Source: Hyphomicrobiales bacterium (GTDB lineage: Bacteria; Pseudomonadota; Alphaproteobacteria; Rhizobiales; Beijerinckiaceae). From it: DNA of 64,000 nucleotides. Positions within the stretch are counted from its first letter, which is position 1. Each line of letters begins with the position of its first letter. Location: contig JAIXTM010000009.1 of NCBI GenBank assembly GCA_027483945.1, positions 124,001-188,000 on the forward strand, written 5' to 3'. Positions 47,964 to 54,753 of the stretch are shown here, in pieces. The position numbers and the translations under genes were made by a program. The notes under the pieces are model-generated. The model did not search any database. It had not been told where the DNA came from and saw only the letters and a list, made by a program, of their open reading frames with translations.

Positions 47964-49190
47964 TCACGCGGCCTTCGGCAGGTCGGCGCCGGCGGCCGCC
48001 GCGCGCCCGAAGATGAGGGTGTCGCGCATGGCCTCGATGGTCTCGCCGCTGGCGATGAGGGCCTGGAACCAGAGCGCGTCGCGCGTGTCGCCGAACAGGA
48101 CGGCGCCGACCAGCGCCCCGTCCTTCAGGACGAGTTTGCGATAGGCGCCGGCCGCATCGCGCAGGACGAGGGTCTCGGTGCCCTCGCCGCCAAGGAAATC
48201 GCCCGCGGAGAAGACGTTGACGCCGGACACCTTGAGGTTCGTTGCCAGGAGCGAGCCGGCATAGGCGGCGCCCATGTCGCCGCAGAGCCGCGCCGCGAGC
48301 ACCTTCGCCTGTGCGTAGGCCGGCTCCACCAGTCCGTAAACCGTGCCGCGATGCTCGGCGCATTCGCCCAGCGCGAAGATGGCAGGATCGTCGGTGGCGA
48401 GGCCGTCATCCACCACGATGCCCCGGTTGCAGGCGAGCCCGGCCGCGCGGGCGAGGTCCGCGTTGGGACGGATGCCAGCGGCCAGCACGACGAGGTCCGC
48501 CGGCAAGACGCGCCCGTCCGCCAGCGCAAGGCCGGTGGCGGACGTCTCTCCGGTGATCGCGGCGGAGGATGCCTCCAGCACGACCTCGATACCTTTTCCG
48601 GCAATCGCCTCGCGCAGGAGCGCGCCGGCCGTGGCGTCGAGCTGGCGCTCCATCAGGCGGTCCATGATATGGACGAGCGTGACCTTGGCGCCGCGCCGCG
48701 CGAGGCCGTAGGCCGCCTCGATGCCGAGCAGCCCTCCGCCGACGACCACGGCACGGGCGCCGGCGCGCGCCGCATCCTCCATGGCCGCGACGTCCGTGTG
48801 ATCGCGGAAGGTGACGACACCGGGCAGGTCCGCGCCGGGGATCGGCAGGCGGATCGGCCGCGAGCCCGTGGCCAGGACGAGCTTGCCGTAGGGCAGGAGC
48901 CGCCCGTCGGCGAGCGTGACGGTGCGGGCCGCGCGGTCGATCGCCGTCACCGCCTGCCCGTAGAGCGTGGTGACGCCCCGGTCTCGCCACCAGGCGGCGG
49001 GCTTCAGTTCCACGTCGTCCGCCGCCATCTCGCCGGCAAGCACCGAGGAGAGCAGCACGCGGTTATAGGCCCGGCGCTTCTCCTCGCCGACGACCGCGAT
49101 GGCGTGGCGGCCGAGCCCGCGGGCGGAGAGTTCCTCCACCAGCCGCGTGGCCGCCATGCCCTTGCCGACGATGACGAGCGGTTCGGCCAT
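47964..49190 (-). CDS. NAD(P)H-dependent FAD oxidoreductase similar to the N-terminal part of NirB/NasB
   Basis: A 408-residue pyridine-nucleotide disulfide oxidoreductase-like protein. The FAD-binding start is LVIVGKGMAATRLVEEL, the NAD(P) site is AVVVGGGLLGIEAAYGLARRG, and a second FAD contact is in FALGECAEHRGTVYGLVEPAYAQA. The sequence YNRVLLSSVLAGE is typical of NirB's N-terminal module, and the siroheme part is absent. It probably supplies electrons to NasA through that protein's BFD-type domain, as the 'Flp' type protein does in Bradyrhizobium. ATG 49190 with GGAGG 7 bp upstream is preferred to the GTG at 49193. Confidence 0.88.
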   Translation of the reverse strand: MAEPLVIVGKGMAATRLVEELSARGLGRHAIAVVGEEKRRAYNRVLLSSVLAGEMAADDVELKPAAWWRDRGVTTLYGQAVTAIDRAARTVTLADGRLLPYGKLVLATGSRPIRLPIPGADLPGVVTFRDHTDVAAMEDAARAGARAVVVGGGLLGIEAAYGLARRGAKVTLVHIMDRLMERQLDATAGALLREAIAGKGIEVVLEASSAAITGETSATGLALADGRVLPADLVVLAAGIRPNADLARAAGLACNRGIVVDDGLATDDPAIFALGECAEHRGTVYGLVEPAYAQAKVLAARLCGDMGAAYAGSLLATNLKVSGVNVFSAGDFLGGEGTETLVLRDAAGAYRKLVLKDGALVGAVLFGDTRDALWFQALIASGETIEAMRDTLIFGRAAAAGADLPKAA

Positions 49191-49220
49191 CACGCCGCCT
49201 CCGCCGCAATCGGGGTGCGT

Positions 49221-49359
49221 TCCCCTCCTCCCGCGCGCAAAGCGCGTGGCGGGGAGGGGCTAGGGGTGGGGGGTGTGGCGGCTTGGCCGGATGCCGCTCG
49301 TACGGCCCCGGCGCCCCCCACCCCGGCCCTCCCCGCCGCTTCGCGGGGGGAGGGGGAAC
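49221..49359. repeat. Palindromic repeat element, copy B (between nrtC and the FAD oxidoreductase gene)
   Basis: The same architecture as the element at 44271-44402: two C/G-rich arms (49221-49273 and 49313-49359) in inverted orientation, each with an internal hairpin, sharing the words TCCCCGCC, GGGGAGGG and GGGTGGGGGG. It occupies nearly all of the 190-bp gap inside the operon. Confidence 0.6.
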
Positions 49360-49380
49360 CAGCGTGCACGAACCCGGCCA

Positions 49381-50181
49381 TCAGGCAGCCTCGACGTAGC
49401 GGTGGCGCTCGTAAAGGAAGCGCAGCACCGCCTCGCGGCATTTCAGGTAGGCGGGGTCGGACGCAGCTTCCAGGCGCTTGCGCGGCCGCTCCAACGGCAC
49501 CGACAAGACGTCGCCGATGCAGGCGGCCGGTCCGTTGGTCATCATCACGATCCGGTCCGAGAGCAGCACCGCCTCGTCCACGTCGTGGGTGATCATGATG
49601 ACCGTGTTGCCGAGCGTCGCGTGGATCTGCATCACCGAATCCTGCAGGTGCGCGCGGGTCAGCGCGTCGAGCGCCCCGAAGGGCTCGTCGAGAAGCAGGA
49701 CCTTGGGCTCCATCGCCAGCGCCCGGGCGATGCCGACGCGCTGCTTCATGCCGCCCGAGATTTCGGACGGGCGCTTGTCGCGGGCATGGCCCATCTGCAC
49801 GAGGTCGAGATTGTGCAGCGTCCAGGCATGGCGCTCGACCTTCGACTTCGTCCGGCCGAACACCTTGTCCACCGCCAGGCGCACGTTCTCGTAGACCGTG
49901 AGCCAAGGCAGGAGGGAATGGTTCTGGAAGACCACCGCCCGGTCAGGCCCCGGCGCGTTCACCTCCCGGTCCTCCAGCAGCACCGCGCCCTGGGTCACCG
50001 GCGTCAGGCCGGCGATGATGTTGAGCAGGGTGGACTTGCCGCAGCCCGAATGGCCGATGATCGAGACGAACTCGCCCTTGTCGATGGCGAGCTCGATGCC
50101 CTTCAGCACCTCGCTCGTCCGGCCGCCGCGGGTGAAGCTTTTGTCGATCTGGTCGAGCTTCAGATAAGGCCTGGCGATCAT
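49381..50181 (-). CDS. nrtC: Nitrate ABC transporter ATP-binding protein
   Basis: A 266-residue ABC ATPase. Walker A is GHSGCGKST, Q-loop VVFQNHSLLPW, signature SGGMKQRV, Walker B LLLDEPFGALD, and the switch His is in ITHDVDEA. It belongs to the nitrate/sulfonate/taurine group (NrtD/NrtC-like); it has no extra substrate-binding domain. ATG 50181 (MIARPYLKL) with AAGGA upstream was chosen over an in-frame opening at 50328 that lies inside nrtB. It is the third gene of the nrtABC import system. Confidence 0.93.
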   Translation of the reverse strand: MIARPYLKLDQIDKSFTRGGRTSEVLKGIELAIDKGEFVSIIGHSGCGKSTLLNIIAGLTPVTQGAVLLEDREVNAPGPDRAVVFQNHSLLPWLTVYENVRLAVDKVFGRTKSKVERHAWTLHNLDLVQMGHARDKRPSEISGGMKQRVGIARALAMEPKVLLLDEPFGALDALTRAHLQDSVMQIHATLGNTVIMITHDVDEAVLLSDRIVMMTNGPAACIGDVLSVPLERPRKRLEAASDPAYLKCREAVLRFLYERHRYVEAA

Positions 50182-50192
50182 GGCTTGTCCTT

Positions 50193-51110
50193 TCACGCGG
50201 TCGCGGTGCCGCGCGTGGCGACGCGGCCGATCAGGGCGACGATGCGGTCCAGCACGAAGCCGACCACGCCGATGTAGAGAAGCGCGACAACGATGTCGGG
50301 CAGCTTGGACGAGTTCCACGCGTCCCAAATGAAGAAGCCGATGCCGACGCCGCCGGTCAGCATCTCGGCGGCCACGATGGCGAGCCAGGACAGGCCGACG
50401 CCGATGCGCAGACCGGTGAAGATGTAGGGGGCGGCGGAAGGGATCATGATCCGCCAGAAGAATTCCAGCGAGTTCAGGCGCAGCACCGCCGCGACGTTCC
50501 GATAATCCTGCGGGATGTTCCGGATGCCGACCGCCGTGTTGATGATGATCGGCCAGACCGACGTGATGAAGATCACGAAGATCGCCGAAGGGTTCGCGTC
50601 CCGGAAGGCCGCCAGCGAGAGCGGCAGCCAGGCGAGCGGCGGCACGGTGCGCAGCACCTGGAAGACGGGGTCGAGGCCCCGCATCGCCCAGACGCTCTGG
50701 CCGATCACGGCACCGACGAGCACGCCGACGATCGCGGCGATGCCGAAGCCGATGGCCACGCGCTGGAGGCTCACCATCACCCGCCAGCCGAGCCCGATAT
50801 CCTGCGGGCCGAAATTGAAGAAGGGCTGGGTGATGAGGTCCTTGGACTCCGCCCAGATCGTTGTCGGCGAGGGCAGGGTGGCCCCCGCCTTCGCCGTCAG
50901 CATCTGCCAGACCAGGAGAATGAGCGCGAGGGTCACGAGCGGCGGCAGCACGTTGACCGCCACCTGTCGTGCCCGGCCGCCCGCTTTCGCCAGGAGCCGG
51001 CCGGCGCGGGCCGGCTCCGATGGCGACAGCGGCAGGACCGTCGCGGATTTCGGCGACGGGAAGGCCGCCACGACGGCATCCGCCTTCGTCTTCAAAGCGG
51101 GTTGGGACAT
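50193..51110 (-). CDS. nrtB: Nitrate ABC transporter permease
   Basis: A BPD_transp_1 permease with about six membrane helices in residues 45-300 and the EAA loop region (AVLRLNSLEFFWRIMIPSAAPYIFTGLRIG). The NPxAIFVIFITSVWPIIINT segment is typical of nitrate/cyanate permeases (NrtB/TIGR01183). I chose ATG 51110 (MSQPALKTK, 305 residues), which has AGGAA four bases upstream. The longest frame begins at ATG 51152 (319 residues) without an evident RBS. nrtC starts 11 bp after its stop. Confidence 0.92.
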   Translation of the reverse strand: MSQPALKTKADAVVAAFPSPKSATVLPLSPSEPARAGRLLAKAGGRARQVAVNVLPPLVTLALILLVWQMLTAKAGATLPSPTTIWAESKDLITQPFFNFGPQDIGLGWRVMVSLQRVAIGFGIAAIVGVLVGAVIGQSVWAMRGLDPVFQVLRTVPPLAWLPLSLAAFRDANPSAIFVIFITSVWPIIINTAVGIRNIPQDYRNVAAVLRLNSLEFFWRIMIPSAAPYIFTGLRIGVGLSWLAIVAAEMLTGGVGIGFFIWDAWNSSKLPDIVVALLYIGVVGFVLDRIVALIGRVATRGTATA

Positions 51111-51166
51111 GGGTTCCTCGCTGGCATCCGGATGGATCGGGTGGCTGGCCATGGCGGCCGTGTCGC

Positions 51167-52483
51167 TCAGACCTGGGCGCGCTTGATGGAGAGGCTCTTC
51201 AGGTAGGCGGCCGGGTCCTCGGGATCGAAGACCTTGCCGTCGAAGAAGGTCTCCTTGCCCCGCGACGTGGAGGCCGGAATGTCGGCGGCGGCGACGCCAA
51301 GCGTCTTCGCGGCGTCCCGCCAGACGTCCTCGCGGTTCACCTTCTCCACGAGCGCCTTGATGTCGGTGGTCGCCTCGAACTTGCCCCAGCGGATGTCCTC
51401 GGTGACGAACCAGGCGTCATGGCTCTTGAAGGGATAGGACGCGTGGTCGCGCCAGAACTTCATGAATTGCTGGGTGCCCTTCTCGACCCGGCCCCGGCCG
51501 TAATTGATGTCGCCGTTGGCGCGCCCGATGATGTCGGCGACCGGCACGTTGAACCATTGCCGCCGCCCGACGATCTCCGACATTTCCTGCCGGTTTTCCG
51601 GCTTGTCGCACCATTGCTGCGCTTCCATGATCGCCATGGTCAGCGCCTTGGCCGCCCGCGGATACTTGTCGACGAACTCGGCGCGCAGGGCGAAGGCCTT
51701 CTCCGGGTGCTTGGCCCAGATCTCGCCGGTGGAGCAGGCGGTGAAGCCGATGCCCTGGTTGACCAGCTGCTCGTTCCACGGCTCGCCGACGCAGAACGCG
51801 TCCATGTTGCCGACCTTCATGTTCGCCACCATCTGCGGCGGCGGCACGACGATGGTCGAGACGTCCTTGTCGGGGTCGATGCCGCCCGCGGCCAGCCAGT
51901 AGCGGATCCACAGGTCATGGGTGCCGCCGGGGAAGGTCATCGCGATCTTGATGTCCTTGCCGGCCGCCTTCTTGGCCTCGAAGGCCGCCTTCAGCGCGGA
52001 GGCGTCGACGCCGACCTTGAGGTCCTTGTATTCGTTGGAGACCGAGATGCCCTGGGCGTCGAGGTTGAGCCGGGCCATGATCTGGATCGGCACCGGCACG
52101 TTGTTCTGCGTCACCTTGCCGGCCGAGATCAGGTACGGCATCGGGGTGAGGATATGCGCCCCGTCGATGCCGTTGCTCGCGCCGCCCAGGACGATGTTGT
52201 CGCGCGTCGCGCCCCAGGACGCCTGCTTGGAGACCTCCACGTCCGGCATGCCGTGCTTGGCGAAGAGGCCCTTCTCCTTGGCGATGACCAGCGGCGAGGC
52301 GTCCATCAGCGCGATGTAGCCGAGCACCGCCTTGGTCACCTCCGGCCCGGACCCCTGCGCGAAGGCGCCGCCGGGAAGGGCGATCTTGGCCGCGGTTGCC
52401 AGGGCGAGCGTGCCGGTCCCCGCGAGGAAGGAGCGGCGGCTCGCGCCGGTGATGGAGGTGGTCGTCTTCGACGTGGTCGTCAT
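51167..52483 (-). CDS. nrtA: Periplasmic nitrate-binding protein of the ABC transporter
   Basis: A 438-residue NrtA-type binding protein with a twin-arginine signal (SRRSFLAGTGTLALATAAK, residues about 16-34). The fold is characteristic: ALMDASPLVIAKEKGLF, GGASNGIDGAHILTPMPY, PPPQMVANMKVGNMDAFCVGEPWN. It collects nitrate in the periplasm for NrtBC. The ATG at 52483 is preceded by AGGGGACG; an earlier in-frame start at 52555 lies in the terminator hairpin of the leader and is rejected. It is the first gene of the nitrate transport/reduction operon. Confidence 0.94.
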   Translation of the reverse strand: MTTTSKTTTSITGASRRSFLAGTGTLALATAAKIALPGGAFAQGSGPEVTKAVLGYIALMDASPLVIAKEKGLFAKHGMPDVEVSKQASWGATRDNIVLGGASNGIDGAHILTPMPYLISAGKVTQNNVPVPIQIMARLNLDAQGISVSNEYKDLKVGVDASALKAAFEAKKAAGKDIKIAMTFPGGTHDLWIRYWLAAGGIDPDKDVSTIVVPPPQMVANMKVGNMDAFCVGEPWNEQLVNQGIGFTACSTGEIWAKHPEKAFALRAEFVDKYPRAAKALTMAIMEAQQWCDKPENRQEMSEIVGRRQWFNVPVADIIGRANGDINYGRGRVEKGTQQFMKFWRDHASYPFKSHDAWFVTEDIRWGKFEATTDIKALVEKVNREDVWRDAAKTLGVAAADIPASTSRGKETFFDGKVFDPEDPAAYLKSLSIKRAQV

Positions 52484-52536
52484 GTGTCGTCCCCTGCTTT
52501 GCCGGCCATCGAGCCTGTCGGTCGGACCCGCCAACG

Positions 52537-52590
52537 AAAAATGCCGCCGACGCACAGCCCGACCCTGCGGTCGGCGTGCATCAGCGGCAT
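52537..52590 (-). terminator. Intrinsic terminator in the nrtA leader, probable NasT antitermination target
   Basis: On the minus strand a long hairpin is formed: outer stem ATGCCGC/GCGGCAT, a middle stem TGCAC/GTGCG, an inner stem CCGACC/GGTCGG around GCAG, followed at once by TTTTT. It ends 54 bp before the nrtA ATG. A terminator inside the 5' leader, next to genes for NasS and the ANTAR protein NasT, is the hallmark of nitrate-dependent antitermination. Confidence 0.8.
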
Positions 52591-52598
52591 TGCTGGCC

Positions 52599-52614
52599 GG
52601 TCCCCCTTTGGACC
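52599..52614 (-). promoter_or_regulatory. ANTAR-type RNA hairpin (AnnGnn hexaloop) upstream of the leader terminator
   Basis: On the minus strand GGTCC-AAAGGG-GGACC: a 5-bp stem with a six-base loop having A at position 1 and G at position 4, the pattern bound by ANTAR antiterminators. It lies 8 bases upstream of the terminator stem. A shorter partner hairpin, GGAC-TTCAGG-GTCC, lies just upstream at 52622-52635, giving the usual two-hairpin layout, although that loop lacks the A1/G4 pattern. Confidence 0.65.
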
Positions 52615-52649
52615 TTATCGTGGACCCTGAAGTCCTCGTTCCATGCCAA

Positions 52650-52664
52650 GCACGAGCCGTGCCA
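52650..52664 (-). promoter_or_regulatory. Sigma-54-type promoter for the nrtA operon
   Basis: On the minus strand TGGCACGGCTCGTGC matches TGGCACG-N4-TTGC with a single mismatch. The obligatory GG and GC doublets are 10 bases apart. Transcription would begin near 52638, exactly at the 5' side of the two leader hairpins, giving a leader of about 155 nt before nrtA. Sigma-54 use implies activation by NtrC under nitrogen limitation. Confidence 0.65.
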
Positions 52665-52700
52665 AGTCCGGGCCGGACCGCTGCAGCGCAGCAAAATCAT

Positions 52701-52721
52701 GGTCATGGACGAGCCATGACC
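52701..52721. promoter_or_regulatory. Perfect 8-bp dyad upstream of the sigma-54 promoter
   Basis: GGTCATGG and CCATGACC around five bases, centred about 47 bp upstream of the -24 element. It could be a regulator site or the terminator stem of nasS. The rest of the 323-bp gap between nasS and nrtA (52665-52806) shows no other gene; a GCACC half-site at 52752-52756 (minus strand) is too weak to call as an NtrC box. Confidence 0.35.
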
Positions 52722-52806
52722 GGCCCGCCCGTAAGCCGCTGGCATGCTGCGGTGCAAAAATCCTCGGCGTCTGACGAAAAAATGGGCAGCGGAGTTGCGC
52801 TGCCTA

Positions 52807-53892
52807 TCAGGCAAGCAGGCGGGGTGCGCCGACGCTCGTGCCGATCGATCCGCAGGCTTCGTCAAACGATGCCGTGGAAAGCACGGCCCGCGCAGCGTCG
52901 CGGCGGTCAGGGGTGTCCTCAGTCTGCCCGGCATCGACCATCTGGCCTAACAGGAAATCGGCCTGCGCCGGTTCGGGCCGCAGGGCGCCCGGATCGAAGC
53001 GGATGTAGTGCGAGCTCGGCGCCGCCGGCGATGCCCCGCCCAGGGGCAACAGGCCGTCAAGGATGGTCTCGATCACCTGCGGCGCGATGCCGAGCACGTC
53101 GTGGTGGGCCATGTGACGGGCGAGGAGCGGTCGGTTCGCCGGGTCGGAGCACCAGCGGCCCGCCTTGACCAGCGCGCGGGTGAGCGCGGCGATGGTCTCC
53201 GGTCGGCGCGCCGCATAGGCACCGAGCACGCCGAGCGCCTTCTCGGGGCAGTCGGCGACGATCTGGGTGCCCAGATGCAGCACCACTGCGCCGCCGCCGG
53301 CGACGGTGAGCGCGTTCCAGGGCGCGCCGACGCAGAAGCCGTCGATATGTCCGTTCTCGAGACTTTTGGCCATCAGGGGCGGCGGGATGACGACGAGGCG
53401 GACATCCTCTTCCGGGTTCACCCCGCCAGCCTTCATCCAGATGCGCAGGTGGTAATGGTGCATCGAGAAGGGAAATGTCTTCGCGAAGGTGAGCGGCGCC
53501 TCGCCCTTCGCCCTGCGCGCCTCGCAGATCCGCTTCAGCGCCCGCGCCGAGACGGCTGGCTGGGTCAGGTCACCGTCGGCCGAAGCGGCGAGCTGGTCGT
53601 AGAGCTGGCGCGATACGGTGATCGCGTTGCCGTTGAGGTTGAGGTTCACCGGCACGACCATCGGCACGGTGACATGGCCGAGCCCGAGAGAGGAGGCGAT
53701 GGCCGCGGGCGTGAGGATGTGGGCGGCGTCGAACAGGCCGACATTGAGCTTGTCGCGGATATTCGCCCAGGACACCTCGCGCACCAGGTCCAGAGAGAGG
53801 CCCTCCGCCTCCGCGAAACCCTCGTCCCGCGCGGTCACGAGCAGGGCGGCGTCCAGCAGCGGGATGAAGCCGATCCGGATCGTCTTCGTCAT
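52807..53892 (-). CDS. nasS: Nitrate sensor protein NasS
   Basis: A 361-residue NrtA-like protein without signal peptide, so cytoplasmic. It shares the ligand-binding segments with the transporter protein (IPLLDAALLVTARDEGF, GLFDAAHILTPAAIAS, IPPPLMAKSLENGHIDGFCVGAPWN). NasS holds NasT inactive until nitrate or nitrite binds (known in Azotobacter, Paracoccus and Bradyrhizobium). The start overlaps the nasT stop by 3 bases within ATGA-type coupling, so both are made in fixed ratio. Confidence 0.92.
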   Translation of the reverse strand: MTKTIRIGFIPLLDAALLVTARDEGFAEAEGLSLDLVREVSWANIRDKLNVGLFDAAHILTPAAIASSLGLGHVTVPMVVPVNLNLNGNAITVSRQLYDQLAASADGDLTQPAVSARALKRICEARRAKGEAPLTFAKTFPFSMHHYHLRIWMKAGGVNPEEDVRLVVIPPPLMAKSLENGHIDGFCVGAPWNALTVAGGGAVVLHLGTQIVADCPEKALGVLGAYAARRPETIAALTRALVKAGRWCSDPANRPLLARHMAHHDVLGIAPQVIETILDGLLPLGGASPAAPSSHYIRFDPGALRPEPAQADFLLGQMVDAGQTEDTPDRRDAARAVLSTASFDEACGSIGTSVGAPRLLA

Positions 53893-54473
53893 TTCAGCAA
53901 CTCCGCCGCCGTGATGACCGACTGGGCGACCTGGCCCAGGGTCCGATTCTCGTTCATCGCGGTGCGCCGCAGGAGGGCGTAGGCTTCGTCCTCCGGCACG
54001 CCCTTGATGCGCATCAAGATGCCCTTCGCCCGGTCGACGAGCTTGCGCTCCTCCAGCTTGCTCTTGGTCTCCTCGAGCTCCAGTCGCAGTTTCTGGAAAG
54101 CGTTGAACCGGGCGATGGCCGTTTCCAGGATGGGGCGCACCCGGTCCTTCTTGAGGCCATCGACGACATAGGTGGATACGCCCGCCTCGATGGCCTTGCC
54201 GATCATCGCGTTGTCGGACTGGTCCACGAACATCGCCACCGGCCGGCTGACCAGCCGGCTCACCTGGAACATCTGCTCCAGCACGTCGCGGCTCGGGTTC
54301 TCCAGGTCGATGATGACGACGTCGGGCTCGATCTGGACCAGCCGCGCCAGAAGGCCCGTCGTTTCGGCGATGACGACGATGTTCGAGAAGCCAGCGTCGC
54401 GCAGGCCCTCCTCCAGGATGGCGCGTCGAACCGGGCTCTCATCCACGATCGCGATCTTGGTCGGCCGTTCCAA
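53889..54473 (-). CDS. nasT: ANTAR-domain antiterminator NasT
   Basis: A 194-residue response-regulator-like protein. The pseudo-receiver domain (1-120) has Asp/Glu at AIVDESPVRR and VVIIDLENPSRD. A coiled linker follows (FQKLRLELEETKSKLEERK), then a C-terminal ANTAR RNA-binding domain (about 135-190, DRAKGILMRIKGVPEDEAYALLRRTAMNENRTLGQVA). The start is TTG at 54473. When released from NasS it binds the two-hairpin leader and prevents termination; such a leader is present upstream of nrtA. Confidence 0.93.
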   Translation of the reverse strand: MERPTKIAIVDESPVRRAILEEGLRDAGFSNIVVIAETTGLLARLVQIEPDVVIIDLENPSRDVLEQMFQVSRLVSRPVAMFVDQSDNAMIGKAIEAGVSTYVVDGLKKDRVRPILETAIARFNAFQKLRLELEETKSKLEERKLVDRAKGILMRIKGVPEDEAYALLRRTAMNENRTLGQVAQSVITAAELLK

Positions 54474-54639
54474 TCGTCCCCCGAAGCGGCTCTGTCATCG
54501 ATGCGCCGCCGCCGCGCCCTTGCAAGCGTCATGCCGGCCGTCTGCCATCGCCCCGGTTCCCTTGCCGCAGGCCGTGTCGAAGTAAAGCCTGCAACTGGAC
54601 CGTGCAAATTTATACATACAGGCCATGGTAATTCAGCAA

Positions 54640-54653
54640 GTCATTGAAATGAC
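54640..54653. repeat. 14-bp palindrome in the nasT-chemoreceptor gap
   Basis: GTCATT-GA-AATGAC, a perfect dyad in the relatively AT-rich 280-bp divergent gap between nasT and the chemoreceptor gene. It may be an operator for either gene; no matching copy was noticed elsewhere in the window. Confidence 0.3.
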
Positions 54654-54694
54654 TGCGGAAAGATTGCAACCATTCGAGGCGACGCTGCGTAACC

Positions 54695-54710
54695 TTAATG
54701 CCGCGCTAAC
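54695..54710 (+). promoter_or_regulatory. CtrA-like binding site upstream of the chemoreceptor gene
   Basis: TTAA-TGCCGCG-CTAAC differs by one base from the alphaproteobacterial CtrA box TTAA-N7-TTAAC and lies 44 bp before the preferred ATG at 54754. CtrA controls many motility and chemotaxis genes in this class. A single site found by eye in a window of this size is suggestive only. Confidence 0.4.
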
Positions 54711-54753
54711 GATTGATGCCCAATATTCAGGCAGGATCATTGGGGCTTGCGCC

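Noticed and set aside
52747-52806. Possible NtrC enhancer sites upstream of the sigma-54 promoter
   Set aside because: Only a GCACC half-site is visible and the other half does not match; too weak to annotate although an NtrC site is expected somewhere.
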